A stretch of DNA of 64,000 nucleotides. Source: Streptomyces sp. NBC_00358. Its GTDB lineage: Bacteria > Actinomycetota > Actinomycetes > Streptomycetales > Streptomycetaceae. The DNA lies in NCBI RefSeq assembly GCF_036099295.1, contig NZ_CP107976.1, positions 2,418,001-2,482,000 of the forward strand. The letters are read 5' to 3'. The translations under genes and the position numbers were made by a program. Shown piece after piece: positions 1 through 8,733 of this stretch. Positions within the stretch are counted from its first letter, which is position 1. Every line of letters begins with the position of its first letter. The notes under the pieces are model-generated. The model saw only the letters and a list, made by a program, of their open reading frames with translations. It searched no databases and was not told where the DNA came from.

Positions 1-216
1 CCGCAAGGCCCCGGTCGGTGAACGGGCAGGGCCCGGCCCGACGCGGGGCGAACCCAAGCGGGGCATTACGGACGGTAGTTGGTGCCCCGGTGACGTGAGC
101 TTGTCAGAGGGGCGGGGGGTACGGCGATGATGTGCCGAGGCGGGTTTGTGCCGTGGCCGATTTCCGCCACGGTCCGCCCACCGGCCGGAACACATCCACG
201 GGAGGGACATCGCCGC

Positions 217-1197
217 ATGCTCGCAGCGATAGGTCTGGACGAGAGCCACGAGTCTGCGTACCGCGCGCTGGTGTCGGTCGGCGCCGCCGACGTACCCGAT
301 CTCGCGCGCCGGCTCACGCTCGGCGAGTACGAGACGGAGCGCGCGCTGCGCAGGCTGGAGCGGCACGGTCTCGCCGCCCAGTCCTCGGCGCGGCCCGGAC
401 GCTGGGTCGCCGCGCCCCCGGGGGTCGCCCTCGGCGCGCTCCTCACCCAGCAGCGCCACGAGCTGGAGAAGGCGGAGCTGGCGGCGGCCCTGCTCGCCGA
501 GGAGTACCGGGGCGCGGCCGGCGAGCCGGCCGCGCACGACCTGGTCGAGGTGGTGATCGGCGCGGCCGCGGTCGCGCAGCGGTTCCTCCAGCTCCAGCTC
601 GGCGCGAGCGACGAGGTGTGCGCGCTGGTCACCGGGACTCCGACGGTGGTGTCCGGCACGGACAACGACGCCGAGAAGCAGGCCGCGGACCGGGGTGTCG
701 GCTATCGCGTGGTCGTCGAGCGGTCCGTCCTCGACCTGCCCGGCGGGATCACCGAGCTGTCCGCCGCGCTCGGCCGCGACGAGCAGGTGCGGGTCGTGGA
801 CCAGGTGCCGACCAAGCTGGTGATCGCCGACCGGGCGCTCGCGATGGTGCCGCTGACCTCGCACACCGCGGAGCCGGCCGCGCTGGTCGTGCACTCCAGC
901 GGGCTCCTGGAGCTGTTGTCCGGGCTATTCCAGTCGGTGTGGCGGGACGCGCTGCCACTGCGGCTCGGCAGCCGGGGCGTGCTGGAGCAGGAACCGGACG
1001 GCCCGGACGGCACCGACCTGGAGATCCTGTCGCTCCTCCTCGCGGGGCTCACCGACGCGAGCGTGGCCAAACAGCTCGACCTGGGTCTCAGGACCGTACA
1101 GCGCCGGGTGAAGCGCCTGATGGAGCTGACAGGGGTGACGACCCGGCTGCAACTGGGCTGGCACGCTTACGAGCGCGACTGGGTGGCGCGGGACTGA
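217..1197 (+). CDS. TrmB/LuxR-type transcriptional regulator
   Basis: A 326-residue DNA-binding regulator. The N-terminal 70 residues resemble the winged helix of TrmB-type regulators (a short helix set followed by LERHGLAA). The C-terminal 60 residues form a LuxR-like helix-turn-helix with the segment ASVAKQLDLGLRTVQRRVKR. The middle resembles the effector part of TrmB-like Streptomyces proteins and has no catalytic motif I recognise. I chose the ATG at 217 because GGGAGGGA lies 10 bases upstream; the frame is open to 127 but without a ribosome site. The ligand and targets are unknown. It reads toward the DUF456 gene 36 bases downstream, so the two could be cotranscribed. Confidence 0.8.
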   Translation: MLAAIGLDESHESAYRALVSVGAADVPDLARRLTLGEYETERALRRLERHGLAAQSSARPGRWVAAPPGVALGALLTQQRHELEKAELAAALLAEEYRGAAGEPAAHDLVEVVIGAAAVAQRFLQLQLGASDEVCALVTGTPTVVSGTDNDAEKQAADRGVGYRVVVERSVLDLPGGITELSAALGRDEQVRVVDQVPTKLVIADRALAMVPLTSHTAEPAALVVHSSGLLELLSGLFQSVWRDALPLRLGSRGVLEQEPDGPDGTDLEILSLLLAGLTDASVAKQLDLGLRTVQRRVKRLMELTGVTTRLQLGWHAYERDWVARD

Positions 1198-1233
1198 CCT
1201 GCGGTTTCCCGTCCACTCGGGCAGGCTGGGCAG

Positions 1234-1716
1234 ATGGGAGTGTGGGAGCTCCTGCTGGTCGGCGTGGTGATTCTGCTCGGCCTGGCCGGAGTACTGGTGC
1301 CCGGTTTGCCGGGGTCGTGGCTCGTGTGGGCCGCGGTTCTGTGGTGGGCGCTGAGCTACCCGCAGCCCCTGTCCTGGGCCGTCCTCGTCGGCGCGACGGC
1401 GGTCCTGCTGCTCGCCCAGGCCATCCGCTGGATGCTGCCACCGCGACGGCTGCGCGAGAGCGGTGCCACCACCCGAATGGCGGTGTACGCGGGTGCCGGG
1501 GCGACGCTCGGCTTCTTCCTGGTGCCGGTGGTCGGCGCCATACCCGGCTTCGTCGGCGGGATCTATCTCAGCGAGCGGCTGCGCCTCGGCGGGCACGGGC
1601 CGGCGAAGACCGCGGTGCGGACCGCGATGCGGGCCGGTGGCTGGAGCGTGCTGACGGAACTCTTCGCCTGCCTGTTGATCATGGGTGCGTGGCTGGGCGC
1701 GGTGATCTGGGGCTGA
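1234..1716 (+). CDS. DUF456 family membrane protein
   Basis: A 160-residue integral membrane protein of the DUF456 family. The N-terminus is a long hydrophobic segment starting ELLLVGVVILLGLAGV, followed by the glycine/proline turn PGLPGSWLV typical of the family. A second hydrophobic hairpin lies near residues 35-65 and a glycine-rich C-terminal pair near 90-120 (GAIPGFVGG). The role of the family is not established. There is no obvious Shine-Dalgarno sequence. The hexamer CAGGCT sits 12 to 7 bases before the ATG, which would suit leaderless transcription, or the gene is read through from the regulator upstream. Confidence 0.8.
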   Translation: MGVWELLLVGVVILLGLAGVLVPGLPGSWLVWAAVLWWALSYPQPLSWAVLVGATAVLLLAQAIRWMLPPRRLRESGATTRMAVYAGAGATLGFFLVPVVGAIPGFVGGIYLSERLRLGGHGPAKTAVRTAMRAGGWSVLTELFACLLIMGAWLGAVIWG

Positions 1717-1884
1717 CCCCGCCCGCCGCCCTCGACCCTCGGCCCGCAGACGATCCGCATGGCGCGGTCTGCCGCCCTCGCCCGGCCCCCTCCCCGCCCT
1801 CCACTGCCCGGCTGCCCGCTGCCCGCCGCCCCATGGTCACCGCCCCATGGTCACCGGCCGCCGTTTCGCCGTCCGGCGGCCGTG

Positions 1885-3186
1885 TCAGCGCCCGGGTGCC
1901 TTCGCCAGGAGGGAGCGAAGATCGATCGTGTCGGCCAGCGCGCGCATGCCGGCGTCGTTGAAGTGCAGATGGTCGCCGGGGTCGTAGGCCGGGAGGATAC
2001 GGCTCGGGCGTGCCGGATCACGGACGGTGGCGTCGAAGTCCGCGACGGCGTCGAAGATCCGGCGGGAGCGGATGGCGGTGTTGACCGCCTGCCGCACCGC
2101 TTCCCGGGCCGGGGTGTACGCGACATGACCGCCGTACGGGGTGATCGTGGCGCCGATGACCCGGATACCGCGGGCGTGGGCGCGCCGCACGACGAGCCGG
2201 TACGCGTTCACCAGGGCCCGCGGGTCCCTCTGCTCCGGTGTCCCCTTGAGGTCGTTGACGCCCTCCAGCACGATCATCGTGCGGACGCCGGCGCGGGAGA
2301 AGACGTCGGTGTCCAGCCGGGTCAGAGCGCTCGGGCCGCGGCCCGCCAGCAGGACGCGGTTCCCGGCGATCCCCGCGTTGAGAACGCCGGGTCTGCGGTA
2401 CGCGGGGAGGTCACGCAGCCGGGCGGAGAGCCGGTCGGGCCAACGGTGGTTGGCGTCGAACGAGGAGCCGGTGCCGTCGGTGATCGAGTCGCCGAGGGCC
2501 ACCACACTGCCGGCGGCCGGCCCGAGCACGTCGACGCCGGTCACGTAGTACCAGTCGCCGACGGTGGTGGTGTACGCGGCGCCGCTCTCCTCGGCGGTCC
2601 GGTCGCCCCGGGGAGCGACGAAGTTGGCCTGCAACGCGGAGCGGTGGTAGGTCGCCGGGCCCGAGTCGGCGGGAGTGTGCACGGAGACCAGCAGGTTGGA
2701 GTCGGCGGGAACCGGCAGGGCGACGGGGTCGCTGACCACGTCCCGGCCGGCGGGGACGGTGACCGACCCGGCGCCGGCGAAGGTGACCGTACGCATCGAG
2801 CCCGCGACGGCCCGGGGACTCCTCGGCTCGCCCGGCCGTTGCAACGCCAGTGTCACGGAACCGAGTTGGAGCGGTCGCGTGCCGAGCCTGTTGGAGAGCC
2901 GGACGCGCGCGGCCCGGCCGCCGACGCTGGTGTGCACGACATCGCGGATGGAGGCGCCGGGCAGCGCGGGCACGGTTCCGGAGGGCGCGGCCTCCCAGGT
3001 TCCCGTCCAGGGCCCTCGCCGGTCGACGGCCTGGTTCCCGGGCCTGTTCCCGATCTCGTTCTCGGCCCGGTCCGGGCCCCGGTGGCCGGGCGCGGACCGC
3101 GCTTCGGCGGTCACGCCCGGCGAGGTGAGGACCAGGGTGGTCACCAGGGGTGCGAGGAGGCGCCGGAGCATGATCGCGCGGGTCAT
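1885..3186 (-). CDS. Secreted SGNH/GDSL-family esterase
   Basis: A 433-residue exported hydrolase. An N-terminal signal peptide (about residues 1-30) precedes a low-complexity stretch and a beta-rich region of about 150 residues starting near GTWEAAPSG, then an SGNH hydrolase domain. Catalytic blocks are visible: block I VVALGDSITDG with nucleophile Ser234, block III GVND, and block V DHLHFND with Asp405 and His408. This architecture is common in secreted lipase-like or carbohydrate-esterase proteins of Streptomyces; the substrate cannot be read from sequence. I chose the ATG at 3186; the ATG at 3171 is also possible and would give a more typical signal peptide. Confidence 0.82.
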   Translation of the reverse strand: MTRAIMLRRLLAPLVTTLVLTSPGVTAEARSAPGHRGPDRAENEIGNRPGNQAVDRRGPWTGTWEAAPSGTVPALPGASIRDVVHTSVGGRAARVRLSNRLGTRPLQLGSVTLALQRPGEPRSPRAVAGSMRTVTFAGAGSVTVPAGRDVVSDPVALPVPADSNLLVSVHTPADSGPATYHRSALQANFVAPRGDRTAEESGAAYTTTVGDWYYVTGVDVLGPAAGSVVALGDSITDGTGSSFDANHRWPDRLSARLRDLPAYRRPGVLNAGIAGNRVLLAGRGPSALTRLDTDVFSRAGVRTMIVLEGVNDLKGTPEQRDPRALVNAYRLVVRRAHARGIRVIGATITPYGGHVAYTPAREAVRQAVNTAIRSRRIFDAVADFDATVRDPARPSRILPAYDPGDHLHFNDAGMRALADTIDLRSLLAKAPGR

Positions 3187-3349
3187 GGGCCATCGATTCC
3201 CCGGGCATGGGACCCCGCAACGCGCTGTCGCCCCGTCGGACGCACCCGAACGGAGCCGGACAGCGCCGACCGGGCCAAGGGGCCCTCCTCCCCCGGTCCT
3301 AGGACCGGAACCCGATGCGCCGCGCGCGGGGGCGTGTTTGGCTGCTGCC

Positions 3350-3718
3350 ATGACCGAATTCAGTGAAGCCGAGCGCGCGTATCTGAGGTCGCAGCGGCTG
3401 GGGCGACTGGCCACCGTCGACCCTCTCGGACAGCCCCAGGCCAACCCCGTCGGCTTCTTCCCGCAGGAGGACGGGACGATCCTGATCGGCGGCTACGCGA
3501 TGGGGACGACGAAGAAGTGGCGCAACCTCCGGAAGAACCCGAAGGTCGCCCTGGTCGTCGACGACATCGTGAGTCTCAAGCCGTGGAAGGTCAGGGGCAT
3601 CGACATCCGCGGAGAGGCCGAACTCCTCACCGGGGCACATGACTTGGGGCCGCACTTCAGTGAGGAACTGATCCGGATCCATCCGAGGCGGATCCACAGT
3701 TGGGGTCTCGACGACTGA
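3350..3718 (+). CDS. PPOX-class (pyridoxamine-oxidase-like) flavin/F420 protein
   Basis: A 122-residue split-barrel protein. Landmarks are the N-terminal helix FSEAERAYLRSQRLGRLATV, the strand AQPQANPVGF-like segment and KKWRNLRKNPKVALVVDD, which match small PPOX-class oxidoreductases that bind FMN or F420. Proteins of this group reduce small molecules with F420H2; the natural substrate is unknown. The gene is divergent from the SGNH esterase, 163 bases apart, and ends 6 bases before the convergent Ada-like gene, so their 3' ends nearly touch. No clear ribosome site precedes the ATG. Confidence 0.78.
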   Translation: MTEFSEAERAYLRSQRLGRLATVDPLGQPQANPVGFFPQEDGTILIGGYAMGTTKKWRNLRKNPKVALVVDDIVSLKPWKVRGIDIRGEAELLTGAHDLGPHFSEELIRIHPRRIHSWGLDD

Positions 3719-3724
3719 ACGGCC

Positions 3725-5224
3725 TTACGGAAGAGCCGGGTCGGGGGTTCCGGGGCCCGTGTCGCTGCGGGCCGCCACCCTGAGGTGCTGGGCGGCGTAC
3801 GAGCGCCACGGGCGCCAGCCGTCCGGGGCGTCCACGCCGGGCGGTGCCACGTCCGGGTCTCCGAGGGCCCGGGTGCGGATCACGGCGGCGGTGTCCTCGT
3901 CGACGCCGGGCAGCGCGAGCAGTGCCGCCCGCACCTCGTCGCGGTCGGCGCCCGGGTCGAGACGCAGGGCCCCGTCGGCGAGGGCGGCGGTCAGGGCGCC
4001 GAGGGGACCGTCCGGCTCGGCCCGCGCGAGCACGGCGGCCTCGGGGAAGAGATGCGTGAGCGTGTCGCCCGGGGCGTCCAGCGCCTTCCCGTACCGCAGC
4101 ACGAGCCGCTCGGCCTCCGCCACCCCGACGAGCGCGCGCACCGCCAGCTCCTCCGGATCGGCGGAGCCCGGGGACCGCAGGCCCGGCCGGGCCGCGACCA
4201 GGGGGCCCAGCCGCCCGTCGGCTCCCAGCCGGGCGTCGATCGCGTACGGATCGGCGTCGAGGTCGAACAGGCGCCGCAGGCGTTGTACGGCGGTGGTCAG
4301 GTCACGCAGATCGGTGAGATGCAGACGGGCGTCGAGCCAGCCACCGGGGTGGGCGGCGTCGGTGGGGCGCGGCGCTCCCGGGGCGGTGCGGCTCGTCCTG
4401 CCGGTGCGGGGGCGGCCGGCGCCGGTGCCCGGCCGTTCCTCGACGGCCACGACTCCCGTGCCGTACGGCAGCCGGAGCGTGCGCCGGTACGTACGGCCGC
4501 CCCTGCCGCCGCCGACGGCCTCGACACCCGGGACGGCCTCGGCGGCCAGCAGGTCGAAGACGGCGGTGGACTGATAGGGCCCCCGGTACGCGAGCCGGAG
4601 CGGGACGCCCGTGGTGGGGACGTCCGTGGCGGGGGTGGCCGCGCTCCGGGCGGCAGGGCCGGTGCGGGGTGCCGCGGCGCGCAGTTCGCTCGGGGTGGAC
4701 GCGTAGACCGTACGGATCGTGTCGTTGAACTGGCGCACGCTGGCGAACCCCGCGGCGAACGCGACCTGGGTGACGGGGAGTTCGGTGGTCTGGAGCAGGA
4801 TCCGCGCGGTGTGCGCCCGCTGTGCCCTGGCCAGCGCGACCGGGCCGGCGCCGACCTCCGCGGTGAGCTGCCGCTGGACCTGGCGGGCGCTGTACCCGAG
4901 ACGCGTGGCCAGGCCCCCGACGCCTTCCCGGTCCACCACGCCGTCACCGATCAGGCGCATGGCCCGGCCGACGACATCGGCCCGTACGTTCCACGCCGCG
5001 GAGCCCGGCACGGCGTCCGGGCGGCATCGACGGCAGGCCCGGAAGCCCGAACCCTGGGCGGCGGCGGCCGTCGGGTAGAACCGCACGTTCCGCCGCTTCG
5101 GCGTCACCGCGGGGCAGCTGGGCCGGCAGTAGATGCCCGTCGTCCGCACGGCGAAGAAGAACTCCCCGTCGAACCGGGCGTCCCGGCTCCGCACGGCCTC
5201 GTACCTGGTGTCCTCGTCGTTCAC
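3725..5224 (-). CDS. Ada-like regulator with AraC domain and degenerate AlkA domain
   Basis: A 499-residue fusion for the alkylation response. Residues 25-75 form the Ada zinc-binding domain with Cys33, Cys37, Cys64 and Cys67, where Cys33 corresponds to the methyl acceptor of phosphotriesters. Residues 80-190 are an AraC-type helix-turn-helix, and residues 210-480 align with the AlkA N-domain and HhH-GPD glycosylase. There is no C-terminal O6-methylguanine transferase domain. The glycosylase part is shortened: the usual QQVS segment after RALVG is missing, and only about ten residues lie between ALGDPDV and WRPWRSYA, where AlkA proteins carry the catalytic Asp. It may therefore act only as a methylation-sensing activator. 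Confidence 0.85.
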   Translation of the reverse strand: MNDEDTRYEAVRSRDARFDGEFFFAVRTTGIYCRPSCPAVTPKRRNVRFYPTAAAAQGSGFRACRRCRPDAVPGSAAWNVRADVVGRAMRLIGDGVVDREGVGGLATRLGYSARQVQRQLTAEVGAGPVALARAQRAHTARILLQTTELPVTQVAFAAGFASVRQFNDTIRTVYASTPSELRAAAPRTGPAARSAATPATDVPTTGVPLRLAYRGPYQSTAVFDLLAAEAVPGVEAVGGGRGGRTYRRTLRLPYGTGVVAVEERPGTGAGRPRTGRTSRTAPGAPRPTDAAHPGGWLDARLHLTDLRDLTTAVQRLRRLFDLDADPYAIDARLGADGRLGPLVAARPGLRSPGSADPEELAVRALVGVAEAERLVLRYGKALDAPGDTLTHLFPEAAVLARAEPDGPLGALTAALADGALRLDPGADRDEVRAALLALPGVDEDTAAVIRTRALGDPDVAPPGVDAPDGWRPWRSYAAQHLRVAARSDTGPGTPDPALP

Positions 5225-5463
5225 CCCTCCAGTGTGGCCCGGCCCCCACGGCCGGGCTGGCGGAAATCGGACACGACGCTACGGGCCCGCACCCCTCGGA
5301 TGGGGCACGGAGAGCCCGGAGCGACCGGGCGGGGCTGGAGGCCCGGAGCGACCGGGCGGGGCGTGGACGGCGTACCGGACCGGAGCGGGCGGGGGCACGG
5401 GCGGTGGATCCGGCCGCCGCCGCCAGTGCGGGGGCACCGGGAAGTCGTGCCCCCGCACTCCGG

Positions 5464-6579
5464 CTACCAGCGCCCCCGCTTGGCCTCCATGGCGGCGCGG
5501 CCCTCCGCGCCCTTGCGCTTCCAGTCGCGGCGGATCTCGGCACGCACGCGTGCGTCCGTCTTGGCGACGATCCGCTGGTTCTCACGGAGCAGCTTGCGGT
5601 AGCTCTCCAGCCGCCGCTCCGGGAGCTCGCCGGAGTCGAGGGCCGCCAGGACCGCGCACCCGGGTTCGGCGACATGCGCGCAGTCCTGGAAGCGGCAGTC
5701 GGCGGCGAACGCCTCGATCTCGGAGAACACCTGCCCGACACCGATCTCGGCGTCCCAGAGCCCGACTCCGCGCAGTCCCGGGGTGTCGATGAGGACACCG
5801 CCGCCCGGCAGCACGAGGAGGTTGCGGGTCGTCGTGGTGTGCCGGCCCTTGCCGTCCATGTCGCGGGTGGCCCGGACGTCCATGACGTCCTCGCCCAGCA
5901 ACGCGTTGGCCAGGGTCGACTTGCCCGCGCCGGACTGTCCGAGCAGCACCGCCGTACCGCCCGCGAGCGCCGCTTCGAGGATGTCGAGCCCCTCCCCCGT
6001 CGCGGAGCTGACGGCGAGCACGGGAACCCCGGGCGCGGAGGTCTCCACGTCCTGGAGGAGGTGCCCGAGGGTGGCCGCCTCCGGGACCAGGTCGGCCTTG
6101 GTGAGGACGACCACGGGCTGTGCGCCGGACTCCCAGGCCAGCGCGAGGAAGCGTTCGATGCGGCCGAGGTCGAGTTCCACGGCGAGGGAGACGGCGACGA
6201 CAGCGTGGTCGACGTTGGCGGCGAGGATCTGCCCCTCGGACCGCTTGGACGAGGTGGAGCGCACGAAGGCCGTACGGCGCGGCAGATACGCCCGTACGTA
6301 GCGCGGGGTGCCGGCGGGTTCGACGGCGACCCAGTCGCCGGTGCACACGACCCGCAGCGGATCGTGCGGTGTCACGAACGCGGTGTCGGCGCGGATGACC
6401 CCGTCGGCGGTGACGACGTCGCACTGGCCCCGGTCGACCCGGATCACCCGTCCGGCGACGAGCCCTTCGGAATCGTGGGGAGCGAACTCGTCCGCCCAGC
6501 CGTCGTCCCAGCCGTAGGCGGCGAGCGGGGCGAGACCCAGAGAGCGGGACGAGGTCGGGAAAGTGGAACTGGAAGTCAA
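5464..6579 (-). CDS. rsgA: Ribosome small-subunit-dependent GTPase RsgA
   Basis: A 371-residue circularly permuted GTPase that acts in late maturation of the 30S ribosomal subunit. An OB-like N-terminal part is followed by the permuted G motifs in the order expected for RsgA: TKADLV (G4), then GQSGAGKST (G1), then DTPGLRG (G3). The C-terminal zinc site shows the Cys/His cluster CRFQDCAH and GCAVLAAL. I chose the TTG at 6579 because GAAGGG lies 6 bases upstream and no ATG gives a sensible N-terminus; the frame is open to 6732 but that part is low quality. A 23-residue ORF with a strong ribosome site lies 61 bases upstream on the same strand. Confidence 0.9.
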   Translation of the reverse strand: MTSSSTFPTSSRSLGLAPLAAYGWDDGWADEFAPHDSEGLVAGRVIRVDRGQCDVVTADGVIRADTAFVTPHDPLRVVCTGDWVAVEPAGTPRYVRAYLPRRTAFVRSTSSKRSEGQILAANVDHAVVAVSLAVELDLGRIERFLALAWESGAQPVVVLTKADLVPEAATLGHLLQDVETSAPGVPVLAVSSATGEGLDILEAALAGGTAVLLGQSGAGKSTLANALLGEDVMDVRATRDMDGKGRHTTTTRNLLVLPGGGVLIDTPGLRGVGLWDAEIGVGQVFSEIEAFAADCRFQDCAHVAEPGCAVLAALDSGELPERRLESYRKLLRENQRIVAKTDARVRAEIRRDWKRKGAEGRAAMEAKRGRW

Positions 6580-6640
6580 GGGAGACCCTTCACAAGGGCG
6601 GCCCCGGCGACGCGCACTGCGGCGCGAAGAAAGAGGAAGG

Positions 6641-6712
6641 TCAGCCGGCGGCCACGGAGGTGGACTTGATGAACTTCTGGATGCGGGCAGCGCCCATCTC
6701 GAAGACAGCCAT
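6641..6712 (-). CDS. 23-residue upstream peptide of rsgA
   Basis: A short ORF of 23 codons plus stop, preceded by AGGAGG eight bases before its ATG, the strongest ribosome site in this part of the window. The peptide begins MAVFEMGAARIQKF and ends in STSVAAG; the middle could form a short amphipathic helix. It ends 61 bases before the TTG start of rsgA on the same strand. A GGAAC element lies about 60 bases upstream. I do not recognise a family. It may be an uORF that controls rsgA, a free small protein, or both. Conservation was not testable here. Confidence 0.5.
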   Translation of the reverse strand: MAVFEMGAARIQKFIKSTSVAAG

Positions 6713-6763
6713 CGGTCACACCTCCTGCACAAGCCGGATCACCCGCGGCAACCGCGGTCGCCG

Positions 6764-6779
6764 CTCGAACGGTTCCGAC
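6764..6779 (-). promoter_or_regulatory. GGAAC-type promoter element before the rsgA uORF
   Basis: On the minus strand this reads GTCGGAACCGT followed 17 bases after GGAAC by CGGTTG, similar to promoters read by ECF sigma factors. The same 11-base string occurs upstream of the sigma-like/CBM2 gene at 8753-8763. This is a pattern match only. Confidence 0.35.
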
Positions 6780-6780
6780 T

Positions 6781-7136
6781 CTAGAGGTACGCGGGCGGCG
6801 ATGCCACGTATTTACGGCGCACCTGACCGCGGTCCGCCCGCAGTCCCGTGGCGCCGGGAACCCGACCGGGCGCGCTCGCACCTCCCTGCCGGGAGGCGCG
6901 AGTGGGGGCAACCCGGCCTTCACGGGGACCCGCTCTCCATGGGGAAGTGCTCATGGCACGGCGGACCGTGGCGGTCCTGACCATCGGCCTCGTCCCGGCC
7001 CAAGGCCCCCACGCCACGTCCGACTGGGCCCACCTCGACTGCCACAGCGCGTGGCTGCCGTAGCGCGGGGCTGCCGGAAGGTCCAGGACGTCGTGGGTGC
7101 CCACGGCCCTGCGCGGGAACGCGGAGGGCCGGTGGT
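6781..7136. other. Intergenic region with one imperfect hairpin
   Basis: About 356 bases without a convincing gene. An inverted repeat at 6875-6902 (CTCGCACCTCCC, loop TGCC, GGGAGGCGCGAG; one mismatch) could be a terminator for the gene that ends at 7137, though it is distant. A 36-codon plus-strand frame from 6953 has poor support. Nothing else stands out. Confidence 0.5.
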
Positions 7137-8645
7137 TCAGTGAGTGGTCGTACAGCGTCCGCCGTTGAGGGTGAAGGCGTCCGGGGCCGTGTTCGTGTCG
7201 TGCCAGGTGCCGAGGAAGCCGACGGCGAAGGAACCGCCCGCGGCGACCGACTTGTTGTAGTCGGCGGCGGTCGCGGTCACCCGGGAGCCGTGCTGGGCGT
7301 AGGTGCCGTCCCACATCTGCGTGACCTGCTGGCCGTCCCCGTAGGTCCAGGCGACCTGCCAGGAGTCGAGGGCATGGGCGGACGTGACGGTGACGGTGGC
7401 CTGGAAGCCGTCGGTCCACTCGTCGACGAGATGGTATTTCACCTCGCAGGAGGCGGGGCTCCGGGTGGAGTCCGCGGGTTCGGTGGAACCCGTGGAGCCA
7501 GGTGTCCGGCCGGGGGCGTGGTCCGGGGAGGCGGACCCGCCCTGGGGTTCGGGGTCGGGTTTCGAGCCCCCGTCGGCGCCGGCGTCCACGGGTTCCGGCG
7601 ACACGAGCGAGCCCTCGGCCCTTTCGGTCGCCGGCGGGGACGACACTCCCGGGTCGGCCACCGGCTGACGGTCGGCGGAGTCGCCGCGCGCGACCGTGGT
7701 GCCGCCGTTCCCCGCGCCGAAGGGCATCAGGGAGACGGTGAGCGCCAGGCCGGAGACGATGACGGCGGCGACCAGCAGTCCGGTACGGCCGATCCTGGGC
7801 GCGCTCTCCTTGACCTCGGCGAGACCGGTGTCCACCGCCGCGTCCGTACGGCCGCCGGCCAGTCCCGCCTCGGCGGCGCGCCGCCGGCGTTCCAGATAGG
7901 CGAGGCCGCCCCAGCCGATCACCCCGCCGGAGAGCGCCGCGGGCAGCCCGCCGCCGTGCAGCCGCAGACAGGCGGCGGCCTCCGCGCACTCCACGCAGTG
8001 GGCGAGGTGCTTCGAGAGGTCCTCGGGTGTCTCGGAACCGGGCGAGCGGGTGACCGCGTCGAGGAGCCGGGCGTAACTGCGGCAGTCGGCGTCCATCGGG
8101 GTGTCGAGGTGGTTGCGATGGCACCGGTCCCTGAACAACGCCCGCACCTGGCCGAGTTCCTCGGCCGCGGCCACCGGGTCGAGGCCGAGCCGCCGGGCGA
8201 CCGCGGGCAGCGGGAGTGCCTCCACCTCGACCAGCCACAGCAGTGCCGCGTCGGCTTCCTGGAGATCCCTCAGGCCGCGCAGCGCGATGGGACGGTGCAG
8301 CGGAGGCCCGGTGTAGCGGGCGGCCTTCTCGGAGTTGAGCCACAGCCTGAGGTCGGGGTCGAGGCGGTGGCCCTGGCCGTGCGCCTCCCAGCCGGCGGCG
8401 GTGGTCCGAACCGAGTTGAGCAGCAAGGGAATCCGGGGCAGCCGGGGGGTTCTGCGGCCGGTGTTCTTCGTGCGCGCCATGACCGAGCGCGCCTCATGGA
8501 TGCCATGGGTGAACGCCTCGGTGGCCAGTTGGGTGGCCGCGGCGGAGCCGGATGTACACAGGTCCGCGTACGACAGGACCGCGTCCCAGCATTCCGAGAA
8601 CAGCACGGCCTCGGCGGCGTCCTGGGGGGTCGGCAGGTCTGTCAT
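7137..8645 (-). CDS. Sigma-like / zinc-finger / transmembrane / CBM2 fusion protein
   Basis: A 502-residue protein with a rare domain order. The first 180 residues resemble an ECF-type sigma factor (DAALLWLVEVEALPLPAVARRLGLD resembles region 4). Next comes a zinc-binding anti-sigma-like segment HLAHCVECAEAAACLRLH, then a single membrane helix near residues 285-307 (LLVAAVIVSGLALTVSL). A Pro/Ser/Gly-rich linker of about 90 residues leads to a C-terminal module of about 105 residues with the aromatic pattern and paired cysteines of a family 2 carbohydrate-binding module. The topology implies a cytoplasmic regulatory part and an external polysaccharide-binding part. The ATG at 8645 fits homologous N-termini. 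Confidence 0.75.
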   Translation of the reverse strand: MTDLPTPQDAAEAVLFSECWDAVLSYADLCTSGSAAATQLATEAFTHGIHEARSVMARTKNTGRRTPRLPRIPLLLNSVRTTAAGWEAHGQGHRLDPDLRLWLNSEKAARYTGPPLHRPIALRGLRDLQEADAALLWLVEVEALPLPAVARRLGLDPVAAAEELGQVRALFRDRCHRNHLDTPMDADCRSYARLLDAVTRSPGSETPEDLSKHLAHCVECAEAAACLRLHGGGLPAALSGGVIGWGGLAYLERRRRAAEAGLAGGRTDAAVDTGLAEVKESAPRIGRTGLLVAAVIVSGLALTVSLMPFGAGNGGTTVARGDSADRQPVADPGVSSPPATERAEGSLVSPEPVDAGADGGSKPDPEPQGGSASPDHAPGRTPGSTGSTEPADSTRSPASCEVKYHLVDEWTDGFQATVTVTSAHALDSWQVAWTYGDGQQVTQMWDGTYAQHGSRVTATAADYNKSVAAGGSFAVGFLGTWHDTNTAPDAFTLNGGRCTTTH

Positions 8646-8733
8646 GGGGGGCTCCTGCATCCACTGCGTCCACGTGCAACGTCACACAATGCCCAACTCG
8701 CCTTATTTCAGGTTGAGTTGGGGACCGTCTCGA

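Noticed and set aside
1759..3366. A 535-codon plus-strand frame opposite the SGNH esterase
   Set aside because: Antisense to a gene with clear catalytic motifs; no domain or ribosome site.
6953..7063. A 36-codon plus-strand frame beginning MARRTVAVLTIG
   Set aside because: Only a weak GGGGAA precedes it, there is no conserved feature, and it ends in composition-driven sequence.
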